The notes: generated from the sequence alone by a model not told the origin. A stretch of 64,000 nt of DNA from Harmothoe impar (GCA_947462335.1 OX381721.1:1612001-1676000); one strand, 5' to 3'; shown: positions 43,600 through 55,357, counted from the stretch's first letter. Numbers and translations are program-made.

Positions 43600-43898
43600 T
43601 CCTTATACCGCCAGCACAGCTCCCCCGGGTGTAAAGTGGTGGATTTGGGGGGGACCAAACAAATTTCGACCCCTTGAAGGGGGGGGCCAACATTTTTTTG
43701 GATCCCTCTTGAGGGGGGGACCCAAGGGAAATTACACCCCTTTTTAGCGAAAAAGCTGGCACTTTACTATAGCTCAAAGGGGTCGGCTGGGCTCAATTTC
43801 AACTTGCCTGAGGGGGGGACCAAAAATATTTCGACCCACTAGCTCGAAAATACACCAACACCCCCATGTTATAAAAAAAATGACCACTCCCTAAGGTA
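43600..43898. mobile_element. R6 MITE, copy 2, left tip decayed
   Basis: The right end AAATGACCACTCCC and the inner TACTATAGCTCAAAG, GCTCAATTTCAACTTG match 29525-29812. The left TGGTGGATTTGGGGG is kept, but the outermost terminus is not recognisable. Confidence 0.7.
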
Positions 43899-44334
43899 AC
43901 ACGGTCATGGACCACGAATAGTCTGTCCGTCTCTCAGCTCCCTATTACATACAGTTGTCTGTACAAATGGGTAAATTGGTTCATAGCATGCAACCCTGTA
44001 TAGCGTAGATGCGGACACTTGACTTATAAGCCAAGTTCTCTACTTGTGTATAACAATATAACTTAATTGATATTCCTACCAATAAAGATTTAGGGGGAGT
44101 CTCATGCATAGACAACTACAAATTCAGGTGTCTGACTCCAGGCATGGGTTCAGTATGGTGCATCTGAGTAGTCTGCTACATCGTCCCCCAGGTACTAATT
44201 ACATACAGTTCTGTCTGTACATGTGAGGTAAATAGGTGTATAGCATGCAACCTGCCTACCACAGGCTGCTACTAGTGTGTAGGGGAGGGGTGAATATGGA
44301 TATAAGCCCACAGCTATATATCCTGAGACATTAC

Positions 44335-44425
44335 CCTTTATGAGCCGCCTAGTGCTTGGACATATCGATGTTAGGACCTTTCATCACCCTGATACATGAA
44401 TGCAGCACTGGTGAGCCTACTTAGT
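44335..44425. repeat. R1 fragment
   Basis: Short remnant with CCTTTATGAGCCGCCTAGTG and CATGAATGCAGCACTGGTGA. Confidence 0.45.
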
Positions 44426-44429
44426 AGGA

Positions 44430-44795
44430 CCACTATGCAGTCTTTGCAAAAACATGCAGGTCAGTGGCAATGTCCTTCTAAAATGCTACCGGTCCAGTGG
44501 TTTGACAAGTGTAGCATGACCGAATGTCCAGTCACATGTTTGGCTTTTCTGAACTAAAATAACTTTTTAAGGTTTCTGAAACCTGATTTATGTTTGTCAA
44601 TATACTGTGTACAACTATGTACATATCCTTTAGCCATAGATTATTACAAATTGTTTTAATCAACGGACAAAACGTAATGTAATTAAGATGCACAAATTGT
44701 CAGATATGTGGCTATCCAGTCCTTCAGAAATGTAGCCGGTCCTGCAACATTGAAAATTTGCAGGATCAAATGTCTTGTGGGATGACTTTTTTTTT
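44430..44795. repeat. Inverted-arm repeat with CAGTCTTTGCAAAAAC
   Basis: The left GCAGTCTTTGCAAAAACATG pairs with the right TTTTTTTTTCGCAAAGAAC; CTACCGGTCCAG pairs with TAGCCGGTCCTG. Related to 30180-30420 and, more weakly, to 58790-58930. Confidence 0.55.
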
Positions 44796-45288
44796 CGCAA
44801 AGAACAGAGTTCAGTTCAATGGGCTGCATTTGTGTAGTATGATGATACATATGCAAGAAGCCTTCAGGCATTATATTGTCTTAATTGAGTTAATTAAATA
44901 GACTGAATCATTGTGGGGGCTAATTAACGTTCTGACATCCAGATATAAAAAGGTTAAATTAGCAGTTAGTGAAACCCAATTAACTTAAATATCTATATCG
45001 GCATCCCTATACAGTAATTACTTTGAAAATTATCCTTACTGTAAGAGTATATAGTGGGTCTTATAACTGAGCTGCAGTTTAATTGACCATGCATTAAAAA
45101 TATGAAGACCCTAATAACTTAGCCACCAGCTAAAATGAAAATGGAGTTAAAAATAGGTTTTATTCCACACAGGAAAAGCCAAGTTAAAGTGATATAGTTG
45201 TTATATGTATACACATTTCCTTATAGTTCAGAACAATTCATATCAATATTATTCAAACATTTAGGTAATATGTGAAGATTAAACCCAC
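44796..45288. other. AT-rich non-coding, nothing recognised
   Basis: No ORF, TIR or tandem repeat is supported here; it forms the left flank of the Harbinger element. Confidence 0.6.
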
Positions 45289-45291
45289 CTG

Positions 45292-45605
45292 GAAGCCGTT
45301 TCACCGTATCATACGGAGGGTCCGTATGTCGTTTTTTTGCGTTTCAGTTCATTTTTGCGTTTCAGCTCAACATGTCCGCATCTTACGGAAAAACATACGG
45401 AGGCCGTCAGTACATACGGCCCTCCGTATTCACATACGGCGATAATTGCGTTTCAGCTCAACATACGGAGCACAAAAATTCCGCATCTTTGGCGTATTTA
45501 CTACAAGATATACGGAGGGGTAGGGGGGGGGTGCTATGTCAAATTATGCACATATACCCTGTTTTTTAGGGCCGTATGTGTGTATAGTCGGCCGTATGTC
45601 AATTC
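45292..45605. promoter_or_regulatory. Left subterminal repeats of the Harbinger element
   Basis: About ten copies of CATACGGAGG, CCGTATGTC or CCGCATCTT occur in both orientations, plus three GCGTTTCAG(C/T)TCA. The same motifs crowd the right end (52577-52785). These are likely binding sites for the SANT/Myb partner or the transposase. Confidence 0.7.
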
Positions 45606-45707
45606 TGCACTATATGTATTGTCCAAATTCAGCGACCTTCACCTTGGCAGTTGACCCTTGACCCTTGACCCCGATATATTTTGGCGCACTATTTGGATAG
45701 AGCCAAG

Positions 45708-47817
45708 ATGGGTCCCAGAATAGGGTATGTGCTTCAGACTCAAAGAGAGTATTACCAGCGGGTGGATCCCTTCATCAAGTATGGGGAGAAGAAATTCCTT
45801 CAGCGATACCGCCTTACGAAGGCAATCACCAAATGCCTGATAAAAGACTATGTGGACAGCCTAGAGGACAAGTTGTTACGGGGCAAACATGCTGTACCAC
45901 ATAGGATAAAGGTATGTACCACCCCTACACCCCACTATGGCTATATGTCTTCCCTTCTTCCTTTATTGTTATTTTTTTCTCCATTTATATTAAGTTTGAT
46001 TTTGGCTTCTGCCCTGCACTCATAATATGCTATCTATACTGTTATGCTTTTTCCATATACATGACTTATGTTCCCTTCATATGTGATATGACTGAATGTA
46101 TTGTACTATCCCAAATGAAATAAAACAAGGCAGTAATTAAAGTGTAACAAAATGATTTTTTATTTTAAAACAGTTCTGTGTAGCTATACGCTACTTTGCC
46201 ACGGGGTCAAACTACACCGACATAGCGGATGTGCACGGTGTGTCCCGCAGTACCGTATGCAGAGCAGTCAAGTCAGTTTCTGACTTCTTTCATTACAACC
46301 TTGCCCGATATGTCAGCTGGCCAGACAGCACGAACGAGAAAGCTAACCTGGCGTATCGTTGGTACAAGAAAATGAAGAAACCCAAACTGTTTGGACTAGT
46401 TGACGGTACTCACATACCAATAGCCTGCCCTCGGGGTTATACCCGTGACGAAAACCAATACTACTGCTACAAAGGCTATTATAGTATAAACGCCATGGTG
46501 AGTAAAATCAAAGTACACAAAAAACATGAAACTTTGCATGCATAACATATGTTGTCCCTATTTGAAAAAATAGTAGAGCACAATCTTATCGCTATATAAC
46601 AGTTGACTTAGATTCTATATATACCTTTGAACGGGTAAAAATAAAAATATTTCACACACATGTAACCCAAAAATGGAATGTTATATTTTGCAGATCATAT
46701 GTGATCTGGACGGGATCGTACGTCATGTGGACGCGTCATACCCAGGCTCCCAGAATGACATTTACAGTATGAACGGAAGTGAAATCAAGTTCCTGGGGGA
46801 GAGGAATGACTTTAAAGGGTTCTTCCTGTTGGGAGATTCTGGGTAAGTAAAATAATTTAATTTTCCTGTGCCCTGACTTTGGCATAGCAGATTAATAGTT
46901 ATTCCTTACAGTACAACTAAAAACCAAAAAATAAATATATATTTTGTATGACCTGAGTTTGGCATAGCACAGTAATACTTTGTCCTAAGACAAAAACTTT
47001 TATCAAAAATATACATGTTGTTTCTCTCACTCATTTGTCCATATCATACAGAAATATATCACACACTTTGTTCTACTACAGATACGTATTGACAGACTAC
47101 CTGCTTACTCCGACCAAAGTAGAGTACACTGCAGACGATGTGGCCTACAACAAATGGCACCGTAAGACCAGATCTTTGGTGGAGCGAGTGATCGGAAACG
47201 TAAAGCAGCGTTGGAGGTAATATCACATAACATGTTGCATATCATATCAAAAAATACTCCATACCTGGCTAGGGTAGTACCACATAACACAATGCCCAAA
47301 ATTATCTCCTCTTAATGATACACATAATACTATGACACTGTACAAATGTGTACATCAAAACAGCCTGTCCAGTAATCATTCATATAACACATGTACCTCT
47401 GTACATTCTGCCATGATCCTTCTGATATATACCTAACACTAAAAGAGACATGTTAAAATACAATTAAATAGCACCATACCTGATATGTCTCACAATATAA
47501 AACCCTAATACTATGTAACATTAAAATGTATCTGTTTCGGTAGGTGTCTCGATACAAGTGGAGGATATCTCTTCCACGAACCCGTACGAGCTGGGCGCAT
47601 CATAGAGGCATGTGTAGCACTGAACAACTGTGCTAGAATTGCCGGACTCCCAATCAAGAAGGACTTCTACGCCAAGGATTCCTTTGTCGGATACAAAGCA
47701 CCTGTGGAGCAACCCGTGAATGTGGCAGCGGGAGAACGCGTCCCCTTCAATAACATGCGTAAAGAGTACATCAGCAGGTACTTCAACCCGGAGGCTGTCA
47801 AACGCGACAAGCAGTGA
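45708..47817 (+). CDS. PIF/Harbinger transposase (HARBI1-like), five exons
   Basis: Exons 45708-45911, 46174-46497, 46694-46842, 47082-47216 and 47544-47817 join in frame (1086 bases, 361 residues). All introns have GT-AG borders (GTATGT, GTGAGT, GTAAGT, GTAATA donors; 196-327 bases). The N-terminal part has a helix-turn-helix-like SNYTDIADVHGVSRSTVCRA. The DDE_Tnp_4 nuclease core shows D145 (LVDGTHIPI), D224 (LLGDSGY) and E260 (VERVIGNVKQRWR); IACPRGYT, YPGSQND and LLTPT are also typical. It would excise and reinsert the element, normally needing the SANT/Myb partner for DNA binding or nuclear import. It shows no stop or missing catalytic residue. The last codons lie in a 55-base tandem repeat. 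Confidence 0.92.
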
Positions 47818-47968
47818 ACTTATCTTACAACATGAACTACCTAATATACATGAATTCTGCGACAAGCAGTCAACTTATGTTACAACATGAACTACCTAAT
47901 ATACATGAATTCTGCGACAAGCAGTCAACTTATGTTACAACATGAACTACCTGATATACATGAATTCT
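47804..47968. repeat. Three 55-base tandem copies spanning the transposase stop
   Basis: Units start GCGACAAGCAGT at 47804, 47859 and 47914 and end TACATGAATTCT. Copy 1 contains the last codons and TGA of the transposase; copies 2 and 3 have TCAACT where copy 1 has TGAACT. Near identity implies recent expansion of the 3' UTR. Confidence 0.9.
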
Positions 47969-48083
47969 GTACCAACAAATATAACGTGAAATATATTTCG
48001 GTGTATAACAGCGCCGTGGAGTATTATGACATGCAACCCCCTTGTGTTAAAATATATACAGTTCAACCCAGTCCGGCTGCTTT

Positions 48084-51000
48084 TCATTTTGGATTTTTCC
48101 TGGTTTTGACTCGCGTGGATCTTTTGGGTAGTGTTGTCACTTCACTCTCGCTCTCCTCCGCCGATGCTAAAACTAGAACCATTTGCACGTGTTCTTCGTC
48201 GGTTACTGCCGGTTCCATGTTCTGCTCCACGTCGTCTGCAACTTCCTGGATCAGCACTACCTCATCCTTGTTCAGGACCTGGTAGTGTGGCAGTCCACTG
48301 TCGGAATTGACGTCCTCCGTCTGTATGACTATAAAGAAAGGAAAAAAATTTAAGTAAATGTAATTTAAGCATGCATTAAATTTTACACTGTAATATATTC
48401 TGGCTCTTTTTATTCACATACAATTGTTGATATATATGTCAAGGGGGAAAACAAATTGTTGTATAATACACTGTGGGACCGGTTGTTACAAGTACAATCT
48501 TCTTTCAAGAGATTGGCTATAGAGAGATACAATTGAAAAGAATGTTGTGATTTTCTCCCTTGTTGCTAGCATACAGATATGTGTGTAAACATATAAAGGG
48601 AAAAAAGATATGGTATTAACTTATACAGTGTTGATACATGTGTACGTGTGATACATATTTTGTGCATTTAACGGTACCGTAGATACATACTTTCATATGG
48701 AAGAAAGAATATGAAAATAAAGATATGGTATATAGCGTGCTTACCATGAGCGTTAACCACACATTTTGTTGGATGAAGCTGGGGCTTGGGGGAACACAGG
48801 TAGTTTGCCTCCTCTCCCTGTTTGGGTGGCTCGGGATGCGTCAAACTGGCTGTGATGTTTGAAGTAGACGGTAACGGGTTTCTGTTCTGATCCTCCTCCT
48901 CCGGCTCCTCCACGCTGCTCTTGTTCACTGAGAAAAGAATTACACATATACATTTAATTACCAGTGAAAAATAATAAAACATTGTTCGATCACATATTTC
49001 TGTATCTAAAGTTGTACTTGAAACATATAAACGGATAAAATCATTTTATAATATCCTCACAATATTTTGATTTCTGCAGTACATAAAAACCAGAGCATAC
49101 ATATAGTGAGGTGGATAAGATATGGTAAGTAAAGGAGCAGGTAGCTTGTTTCCCGAAGGACTAACATATGTCATACTTACATGAAATAACAGAATTCACT
49201 ACATGTGCCCGGTTTAGCTTCCCCTGTGCCACCGCGAGGATCTCAAAGTTCCTAGTCAACAAAGCAAGAGCAGAGTTGGCTCTCTCGCTCTCCTTTTTAT
49301 GCATCTCTGCCACGCTCTGTACATCCGTCATCAAGTCCTTAATGCTGTTGGCTAGAGTGGTCAGACTGTCCACCATACCCACTACGCCTGACATCATAGT
49401 TTCCTCTGCTTTCGCAACACGGACACCCGTATTGGTAATAGCACCTCTGACTAAATTCAGTTGTTGCACCATTGCGGCCTGTTTGCCAAGAACATGATCA
49501 GACAGTTTGTCTGTAATGGCAATAAATTCCTCGTTGTTCTGCGCAGTGTTGGCAGCTGACTCTGCTGTCCAGGTATCTAGCTGCTCTTGTTGTTTCTTCA
49601 TCGCCTCAGCGATTTGCTTCGCATTGTCAGATACAGCTATCACGACAGTTCTGGTGCTGTCTTTCATTTCCCGGTTACACCTGGCCATATCCTGCTGGCA
49701 GTTGGCCTGGTCATCCGCCATTGTCTTCAGGTTATCTCTGAAAGCCAATGTGACTTTTTCCATTTCTTTTCTTATAGCTTCACTGAAATCCTCCTGTGCT
49801 TTTTCCTCCGTAAAAGATTTGAATAGGGCTTTCCGGTTAGCAGATGCGGTGCGTTGTATACGGGACAAGGCAGGAGTGTGATGTGGGGTTTTCATTGGTA
49901 CAAAATCAGGTTCTATTTCTTCTTCCTCTGTTTCTATGGGATCTGGTAGAACAGGCTCTGCAGGGGGGGGGTTTATGTTTAGGGGTACTGGTTTCAAACT
50001 TCCCTTTCAGCGCCAAATGTATCAGCTCGGCTACCTCCTCCTCCGAGTAATGCTTCTTGTTGGCGTCATCCGGCTCAGCTTGCAGGGCAGCGGGCGGTGC
50101 ATCTGGAACCTCGTTGTACTCCTCCTCCTCTCCACTTTCCTCCCCAGCGGCCGTGTCTTCCTCTGTGGATAGAAAAATACATGTAATACACCATAAGTTT
50201 TGACTTGGTATATGTTGTAAGTTAAATAGAATTAGCTGCATCATGTACATGTACTATATGGTATATCTTAAGGGAAGGTAGGTACATCTCTGCTGTGTCT
50301 GTAACCCATGTTATTACCGTATAATAAATAAAAAAACAATATATTCCACAGTCATAAATCAAGAATCAAAAATAGGATAAAATACTGCAGACAAAAAGAA
50401 TTTTACAATCATATATAATGTCAATGTATTTAGAGTTATTTTCAGCACACAGGTAAAACAAGAAAAAGGGAATATATATCCACATATGTATGTGGGGTAT
50501 ATTATTTTTGGGTAAAAAGATTCAAACATATCTCACCCTCGTCGTCTTTAAGCATGTCCCCATCAGCTATAGCAGCTAGTGCGGAAGAGGGCAGACCCAT
50601 GCCGGCATAGTCAGTCTTTGATGCTCGGTCGGGATCGTAACAGGAAACGAACCGGGGCCGCCCGCCCCCTTTTAGACTGGGAGGCTGCATTCCTTCGATC
50701 CCTATAGCACAGTAAAATAAAAGATTGAATTAAAACTGTATTGTTTTCACCTGTACTATGTGTTTTACATATGGTATGTGGCATTGCTTCAATTCAAATG
50801 ATACGCAGTACAAAGGAAGGAAATTAAATATGGGCACTTGAGGTGGAGTATACAGGAAGGAGATATATCATGCGCTTTGGCTGAATGCTCACCTAGGATT
50901 ACTTCTTTCCCCGCATAATCGCATGCGGCCTGCTCCAGTTCATTTAGCTGGTCTTTCTCGTCCCTCTGTCCACTGCCCGTCTTGTATTTCATATCTATCA

Positions 51001-52476
51001 GTTGACGCTATAGAAAAAAATATAAATAAGATTACAATGACCTAGAGCAAGGTGTGGTAAGAAGCTAGGTAACACAGGTCATAATGAGACTGGATATTTT
51101 AGACAAAGGCATATTTTTTGGCATCCTATATTCATATATGTTTTAATACCTCTGGTAAAATAAAAACAAAAAAAAAAGTGTGACTTTTCAAGAACCACAT
51201 GTGTATGCGTACCTTCCTCTTGCTCTCCTGCACGAAGTATTTCAGCTTGTTTTGACACTTTGTAACATCTCGGTCGCGCCCACCGTTCGCTGCCACATAG
51301 TCTGGCAGAAGGAGGAGAATATAATGAAATGTCAAGTAGATGTATTGTTCTGTCCTTTATATAGCATGTAGTATACTGTGACGTTTAACAGGGATAAAGG
51401 ATTTACTTTATGCTAAATATGGTAAGGGTACACACATGACAGAGATAGAACAAAATCAAAATGATACGGTATACAGGTAAAACAGCTGGGGTGCATGTCA
51501 TAATAAAGTGATTCACATCAAATGATACGGTATACAGCTCACTTTGCTGGGGTGCATATGAAAGGAATGTGAATAATGTTTTAAATATACTCACCAACTA
51601 GCTCGCCCCATGCCAGCTTCTTCAGTGCTACCCCATCGCTGGCATGCTTAAACCGTCCCTTCAAGACGGGCTTTAGGTGGTTCGCCCCCTTTATGAGCGC
51701 TTCAAGTTCGTCCTGTCTCCAGTGCTCACTTTTGGCCCGAGCTGCCTTTGAGGTATTTACAGCAGAGCCGGATGCCACTGAATCGTTGACAACAATTTTT
51801 CCACGCCCTTTCCCACGTCCCTTACCCCCCCTACCACGTTTGGGGGTGGGGGTTGAGGGCTGCTCCACGTTTACCTGTGGTACAGTTGCTGGTGCAGGAG
51901 GTATGTAGGTGGGGTCATCACTCTCTCTCTTCCTTTTCTTGGTCTGTGTGGTATGAGGCCCACCATTGGACGGGTGTTCGCTGGAGGGGGCCTTCCCCTT
52001 TCCACGAGCTTCAGTTTGGGTTGTGGGGGGTTGGCTGTCACTGACCTCCTCCTCTGAGGTAGTATCATCCTCCTGAATTCATTGAAAATGCTATGTAAGG
52101 TATGTTGTATGGTGTATCACACAAAGGGGGACAGTAGTATCGAAATAAGCGATATATTTTGGCATAATACAGTTGTAAGGGGTGTATAGAAGCAGTACCG
52201 GTAGTATCTGAGTTGCTTTCACGTAAAGCGGGAAAACGGACCGGCTACTTTGGCACCGATGTTCATGTATTAAAATCAGAATAACACGCACAACAAAGTA
52301 CATTGCTGGAATCTACGTGATCTGATGCATGTAATGGCACAGGAAGGACATGTCCTACTTACCCTTTTGTTGACTCTCCCCATGTTGTTTGGTGGTTGTT
52401 GTGGCTTACAATCGCTTTCCGCACGCTTGCCCGACTCGGTGTTTACTATTGAGAAATTGCAAATGGCGGCGCCCAC
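48084..52476 (-). CDS. SANT/Myb-like DNA-binding partner of the Harbinger element, eight exons
   Basis: Exons (minus strand): 52476-52363, 52072-51595, 51301-51213, 51007-50893, 50701-50537, 50162-49181, 48927-48745 and 48328-48084. All borders are GT-AG (donors GTAAGT, GTGAGT, GTACGC, GTGAGC, GTGAGA, GTAAGT, GTAAGC) and phases agree, giving about 789 residues if a one-base excess in a C9 run (49972-49980) is discounted. Residues about 150-235 form a Myb/SANT-like domain (HWRQDELEAL, LAWGELV, RDVTKCQNKLKYF). It is preceded by a Ser/Pro/Lys-rich tail-like region with KRGRGGKGRGK, and followed by acidic stretches and a long coiled-coil-like region (about 440-620). In PIF/Harbinger elements such proteins bind the termini and help import the transposase. 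This one is unusually long. As sequenced, exon 6 shifts frame at the C run. Confidence 0.82.
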
Positions 52477-52576
52477 AAGTCACGTGTGTATGACGTCAGA
52501 TACGGAATCCCCGGGTATTCCCCCGGATGTAGCCTGGTCGATGGCGCCAAATTCAAATGCGGCGGGTCAGAAGAAG

Positions 52577-52788
52577 AACATACGGAGGTGAACATACGGA
52601 GGGCCGCATGTTGACTGCTACATACGGCATAGCAGGGGTGTATGTTGGAATTTGATAAAAAAAAAACGGAGGGTATGCGGAGGGTGAAAAGAAACGGAAA
52701 ATTTGCTTTGGTGATATTTTGTCCGCATCTTGACCGCATCTTTCGGCCGTATCTTATATTTTATATCAACATACGGTGAAACGCCTTC
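52577..52788. promoter_or_regulatory. Right subterminal repeats of the Harbinger element
   Basis: ACATACGGAGG, GGGTATGCGGAGGG, TTGTCCGCATCTT, GACCGCATCTTTCGG and ACATACGGTGAAACG mirror the left-end motifs. The region also lies upstream of the SANT/Myb gene and may contain its promoter. Confidence 0.65.
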
Positions 52789-52791
52789 CTG

Positions 52792-53249
52792 TAAGACTGT
52801 TTATTCTGGGTCACTTTACGTTATGTATTTAGGAGTTACCTCTAGCCGTCAATGTATGGACACAGTCTACAATAGGTAAGCCATATCCAATCAAATCTCC
52901 CTATGCAACCAGCTTACTCTACAGACGATTTACTGTGGGATTTATTACCTCAGATAATATAAAAACATGATGTGTAATACCTTTTCTATGGTTGTACAGA
53001 CAGAAGGGAGTACACAGTGAAGGGTGTGTAAGTTTACACAGGCACTCAGCTACGGCTTACCTACTGTATAATGTATAATGTATAAGCTCAGATATTATAA
53101 ATATATTATTGGTTATACCTTTACTGAACTCGACTTTAATAGACTGAGAGAAAACATCACACAAAGAGAGCTTTGCCGGCTACATATACAGGCGTATAGG
53201 CAATCATATATGAGACCTGTTTTATTGTTTATGTGAGAAAGTATTGTAA
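52792..53249. other. AT-rich non-coding, nothing recognised
   Basis: Right flank of the Harbinger element; only a short TATAATGTATAATGTATAA repeat near 53068-53086. Confidence 0.6.
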
Positions 53250-53680
53250 AGAGGTGTATTTCAGGTTACATAGTCTAGGTATCTAGGTAGGGTAGGTCGG
53301 ATTTTTTTTTTGATTTCTTTTTTCTTTGGCCTGAAAAGTACCCAAAGACTAACTCGCAAACTTCAGCGCTGACTCGTCGACAACGGCGTTGACTCGTAGA
53401 CTATCAAATTGACTCTGAAATAGCCCCAAAATTGTTTTATAAAGACAGATTGATCCCATGGCATGAAAAGTACCTAAAGATTTACTCGCAAACTTCAGCG
53501 CTGACTCGACAAGAGTGGCCTCGACTCTTGGACCATCAGATTGACTCTGAAATAGTCCCAAAATTACTTGAAATGTACTTCTTTTTTTTTCAAAATTGGA
53601 TAAAAATTTCAAGGGTCGGCCCTGTTTTGCTAGGTAGGGTCGGGTAACCTGAAACACACCTTCTTTTTTTTGGCCTTACT
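53250..53680. mobile_element. R2 MITE, reverse orientation, with internal duplication
   Basis: Starts GAGGTGTATTTCAGGTTAC and ends GGGTAACCTGAAACACACC. GGCATGAAAAGTACCTAAAG / GGCCTGAAAAGTACCCAAAG and the following CTCGCAAACTTCAGCGCTGA occur twice (about 53330 and 53460), so part of the body is duplicated. Confidence 0.8.
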
Positions 53681-54309
53681 GAGTCTATATTATGTATGAT
53701 AAGGTGTGGCCATGAGTAGCTCTATAGCAATGCCCGGTCCAGTATAATCTACAGTATACTATGCATACAGACATCACATTATTATAGATCCATTATATGT
53801 GTTGGTAAAAAGTCAATAACGAATTCAAATACTGCCCTGGTGTAATAGCTCTCTATAAAGAACTGTTCTTATAATCAATACGATTCTAAGAGCCAATCCC
53901 TTTTGCGTGAGTAGACATATAGGGGCTACTATTGAATCTGACTGAAGCTGAAGATGACTCTATTACTGCTATACTAGTACTAGGACTTATACATTAGGCT
54001 CATACTGCATGAACTATGTACTGGATATACTTGGCTTATATCAATGCTATTGACTCGAGACACCAGGAGTATATCCGACATACAGCCCGCTTGCATAGAT
54101 TGATAATGTATAATAGCCTGATTACAGCTCTTTTTCCACATATGTGGCCCAGGAGGATATCCTGTATAACCCTCCTAGGAGGTTATATGATCATCAAACA
54201 CCTACTCTGTGTATTCTCATAGAAATACAATGACCATAGCATATGATTGAGAAGTGTAGCCTCATTCTGATACAACCTAGTCATATATGATACTTACCAT
54301 GAACCAAGA
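53681..54309. other. Non-coding, nothing recognised
   Basis: Only small palindromes such as CCTAGGAGG near 54172. No gene is supported. Confidence 0.5.
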
Positions 54310-54930
54310 CTCACAGCCAGACATAGTGGTCAACATGCTTGAGTACATGGTATTTCTCGTTTGGACCTCCAGACACTGGGTTCGAATGCCATGTCGAGCA
54401 GAATTATTGATATGCCTGATATACATTTTTTTATTTCTTTGGCTATTCTGATAAACAGTACTCTCAACTTTGTTCAATGGGACAATGCCTCACCACCATT
54501 GACCCTATTTAGGCAGAAGGCTATTCTGACATTTCAAGAGAAAAAAAGAAAAGAAAAAGAAAGAAAACAGGGGTGCAGGGGCGGAGCCCCAGATTTATAC
54601 AATAGTACCACCAACTAAACAGCACTCTTTACTTTGTCTAATGGGACAATGCCTCACCACCATTGGCCTTAGTCAACAGGCTCAAACACATGTGACAGTG
54701 TGGTCCTACTGCTAAGGCACAGGGTAGTTCTTGTTGGGATTGGGACAAATGTGGTTCAAACCCCGCAATATTTTTAAATAGCATTACTCATTGGCCTCAA
54801 AAGGCAGAAGCAGTACATATACTATTGGGTGATGAGTATCATTGCATGAGTCCCAATGGAGCAGCTGGTTAGCTGTTGGGCTCAATAGTTCTGAGGTTGT
54901 GGGTACGGATCCTGCTAGATACCCGGGCTC
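54310..54930. mobile_element. tRNA-derived SINE-like sequences, two copies plus a third head
   Basis: Two tRNA-like heads, TAGTGGTCAACATGC...GGGTTCGAATGCC (54328-54394) and TGTGGTCCTACTGC...GTGGTTCAAACCCC (54698-54765), have recognisable A and B boxes. A shared body AATGGGACAATGCCTCACCA occurs at 54475 and 54639. A third, weaker tRNA-like stretch is at 54855-54925 (CAGCTGGTTAGCTGTTGGGC...GGTACGGATCC). Orientation is plus. Transcription by Pol III is inferred only. Confidence 0.55.
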
Positions 54931-55357
54931 TCAAAGAGAAAAAGAGCTCTTGAATATAACCACCTCCTAGGGGTGTATACCTATATAACCTCTCGGTTCC
55001 AATATTGTGTGGCAAGAAGGGACTGTGTACAGGCCCTTTCACAAGCACACGTATAAGGTACAAGGACTTGAACATTAGATTCATATTGCATGTACTACCC
55101 TTCTTTCGGAACGGTTTTAATCATTTATTGACCACATCAATGTACACTGTATAATCGTGTTCATCGTTGATATATGTCGTAAATTGCACGAGTATTACAA
55201 GCACCTTTATAACTTCTCTATTCAAATTTGCATAGCAAGAAGTGTACAGGCCCTTTCATCGGCACACAGTTATAATGCACTGTTTATATACATAAACCTG
55301 ACCCCAATCTCACAAGCCTCAGTTCTGTTTGACTCTATATCGTGAGTATGACTACAA
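54931..55357. other. Non-coding, nothing recognised
   Basis: No TIR, tandem repeat or coding signal that I can support. Confidence 0.5.

Larger units (their letters stand above)
45292..52788. mobile_element. Complete PIF/Harbinger DNA transposon, 7.5 kb
   Basis: Terminal inverted repeats GAAGCCGTTTCACCGTA (45292 on) and TACGGTGAAACGCCTTC (ending 52788) differ at one position in the first 15 bases or so. CTG flanks both ends (45289-45291 and 52789-52791), a 3-base target duplication as expected for PIF/Harbinger. Inside are two convergent spliced genes, the DDE transposase and a SANT/Myb-like partner, which is the standard two-gene make-up of this superfamily. Subterminal regions are rich in CATACGGAGG/CCGTATG motifs. 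Transposase splice sites and frame are intact. The partner gene has one apparent 1-base frameshift. Confidence 0.92.

Noticed and set aside
43406..43777. Minus-strand ORF of 123 codons
   Set aside because: It spans the boundary of the R6 MITE and G/C homopolymers, so it is a chance frame.
46231..46545. Single-exon host gene of 104 codons
   Set aside because: It is exon 2 of the Harbinger transposase; GT-AG borders on both sides join it in frame to four more exons.
49168..49881. Plus-strand ORFs of 109 and 124 codons
   Set aside because: They are antisense shadows of exon 6 of the minus-strand SANT/Myb gene, whose splice phases and domain structure support the minus strand.
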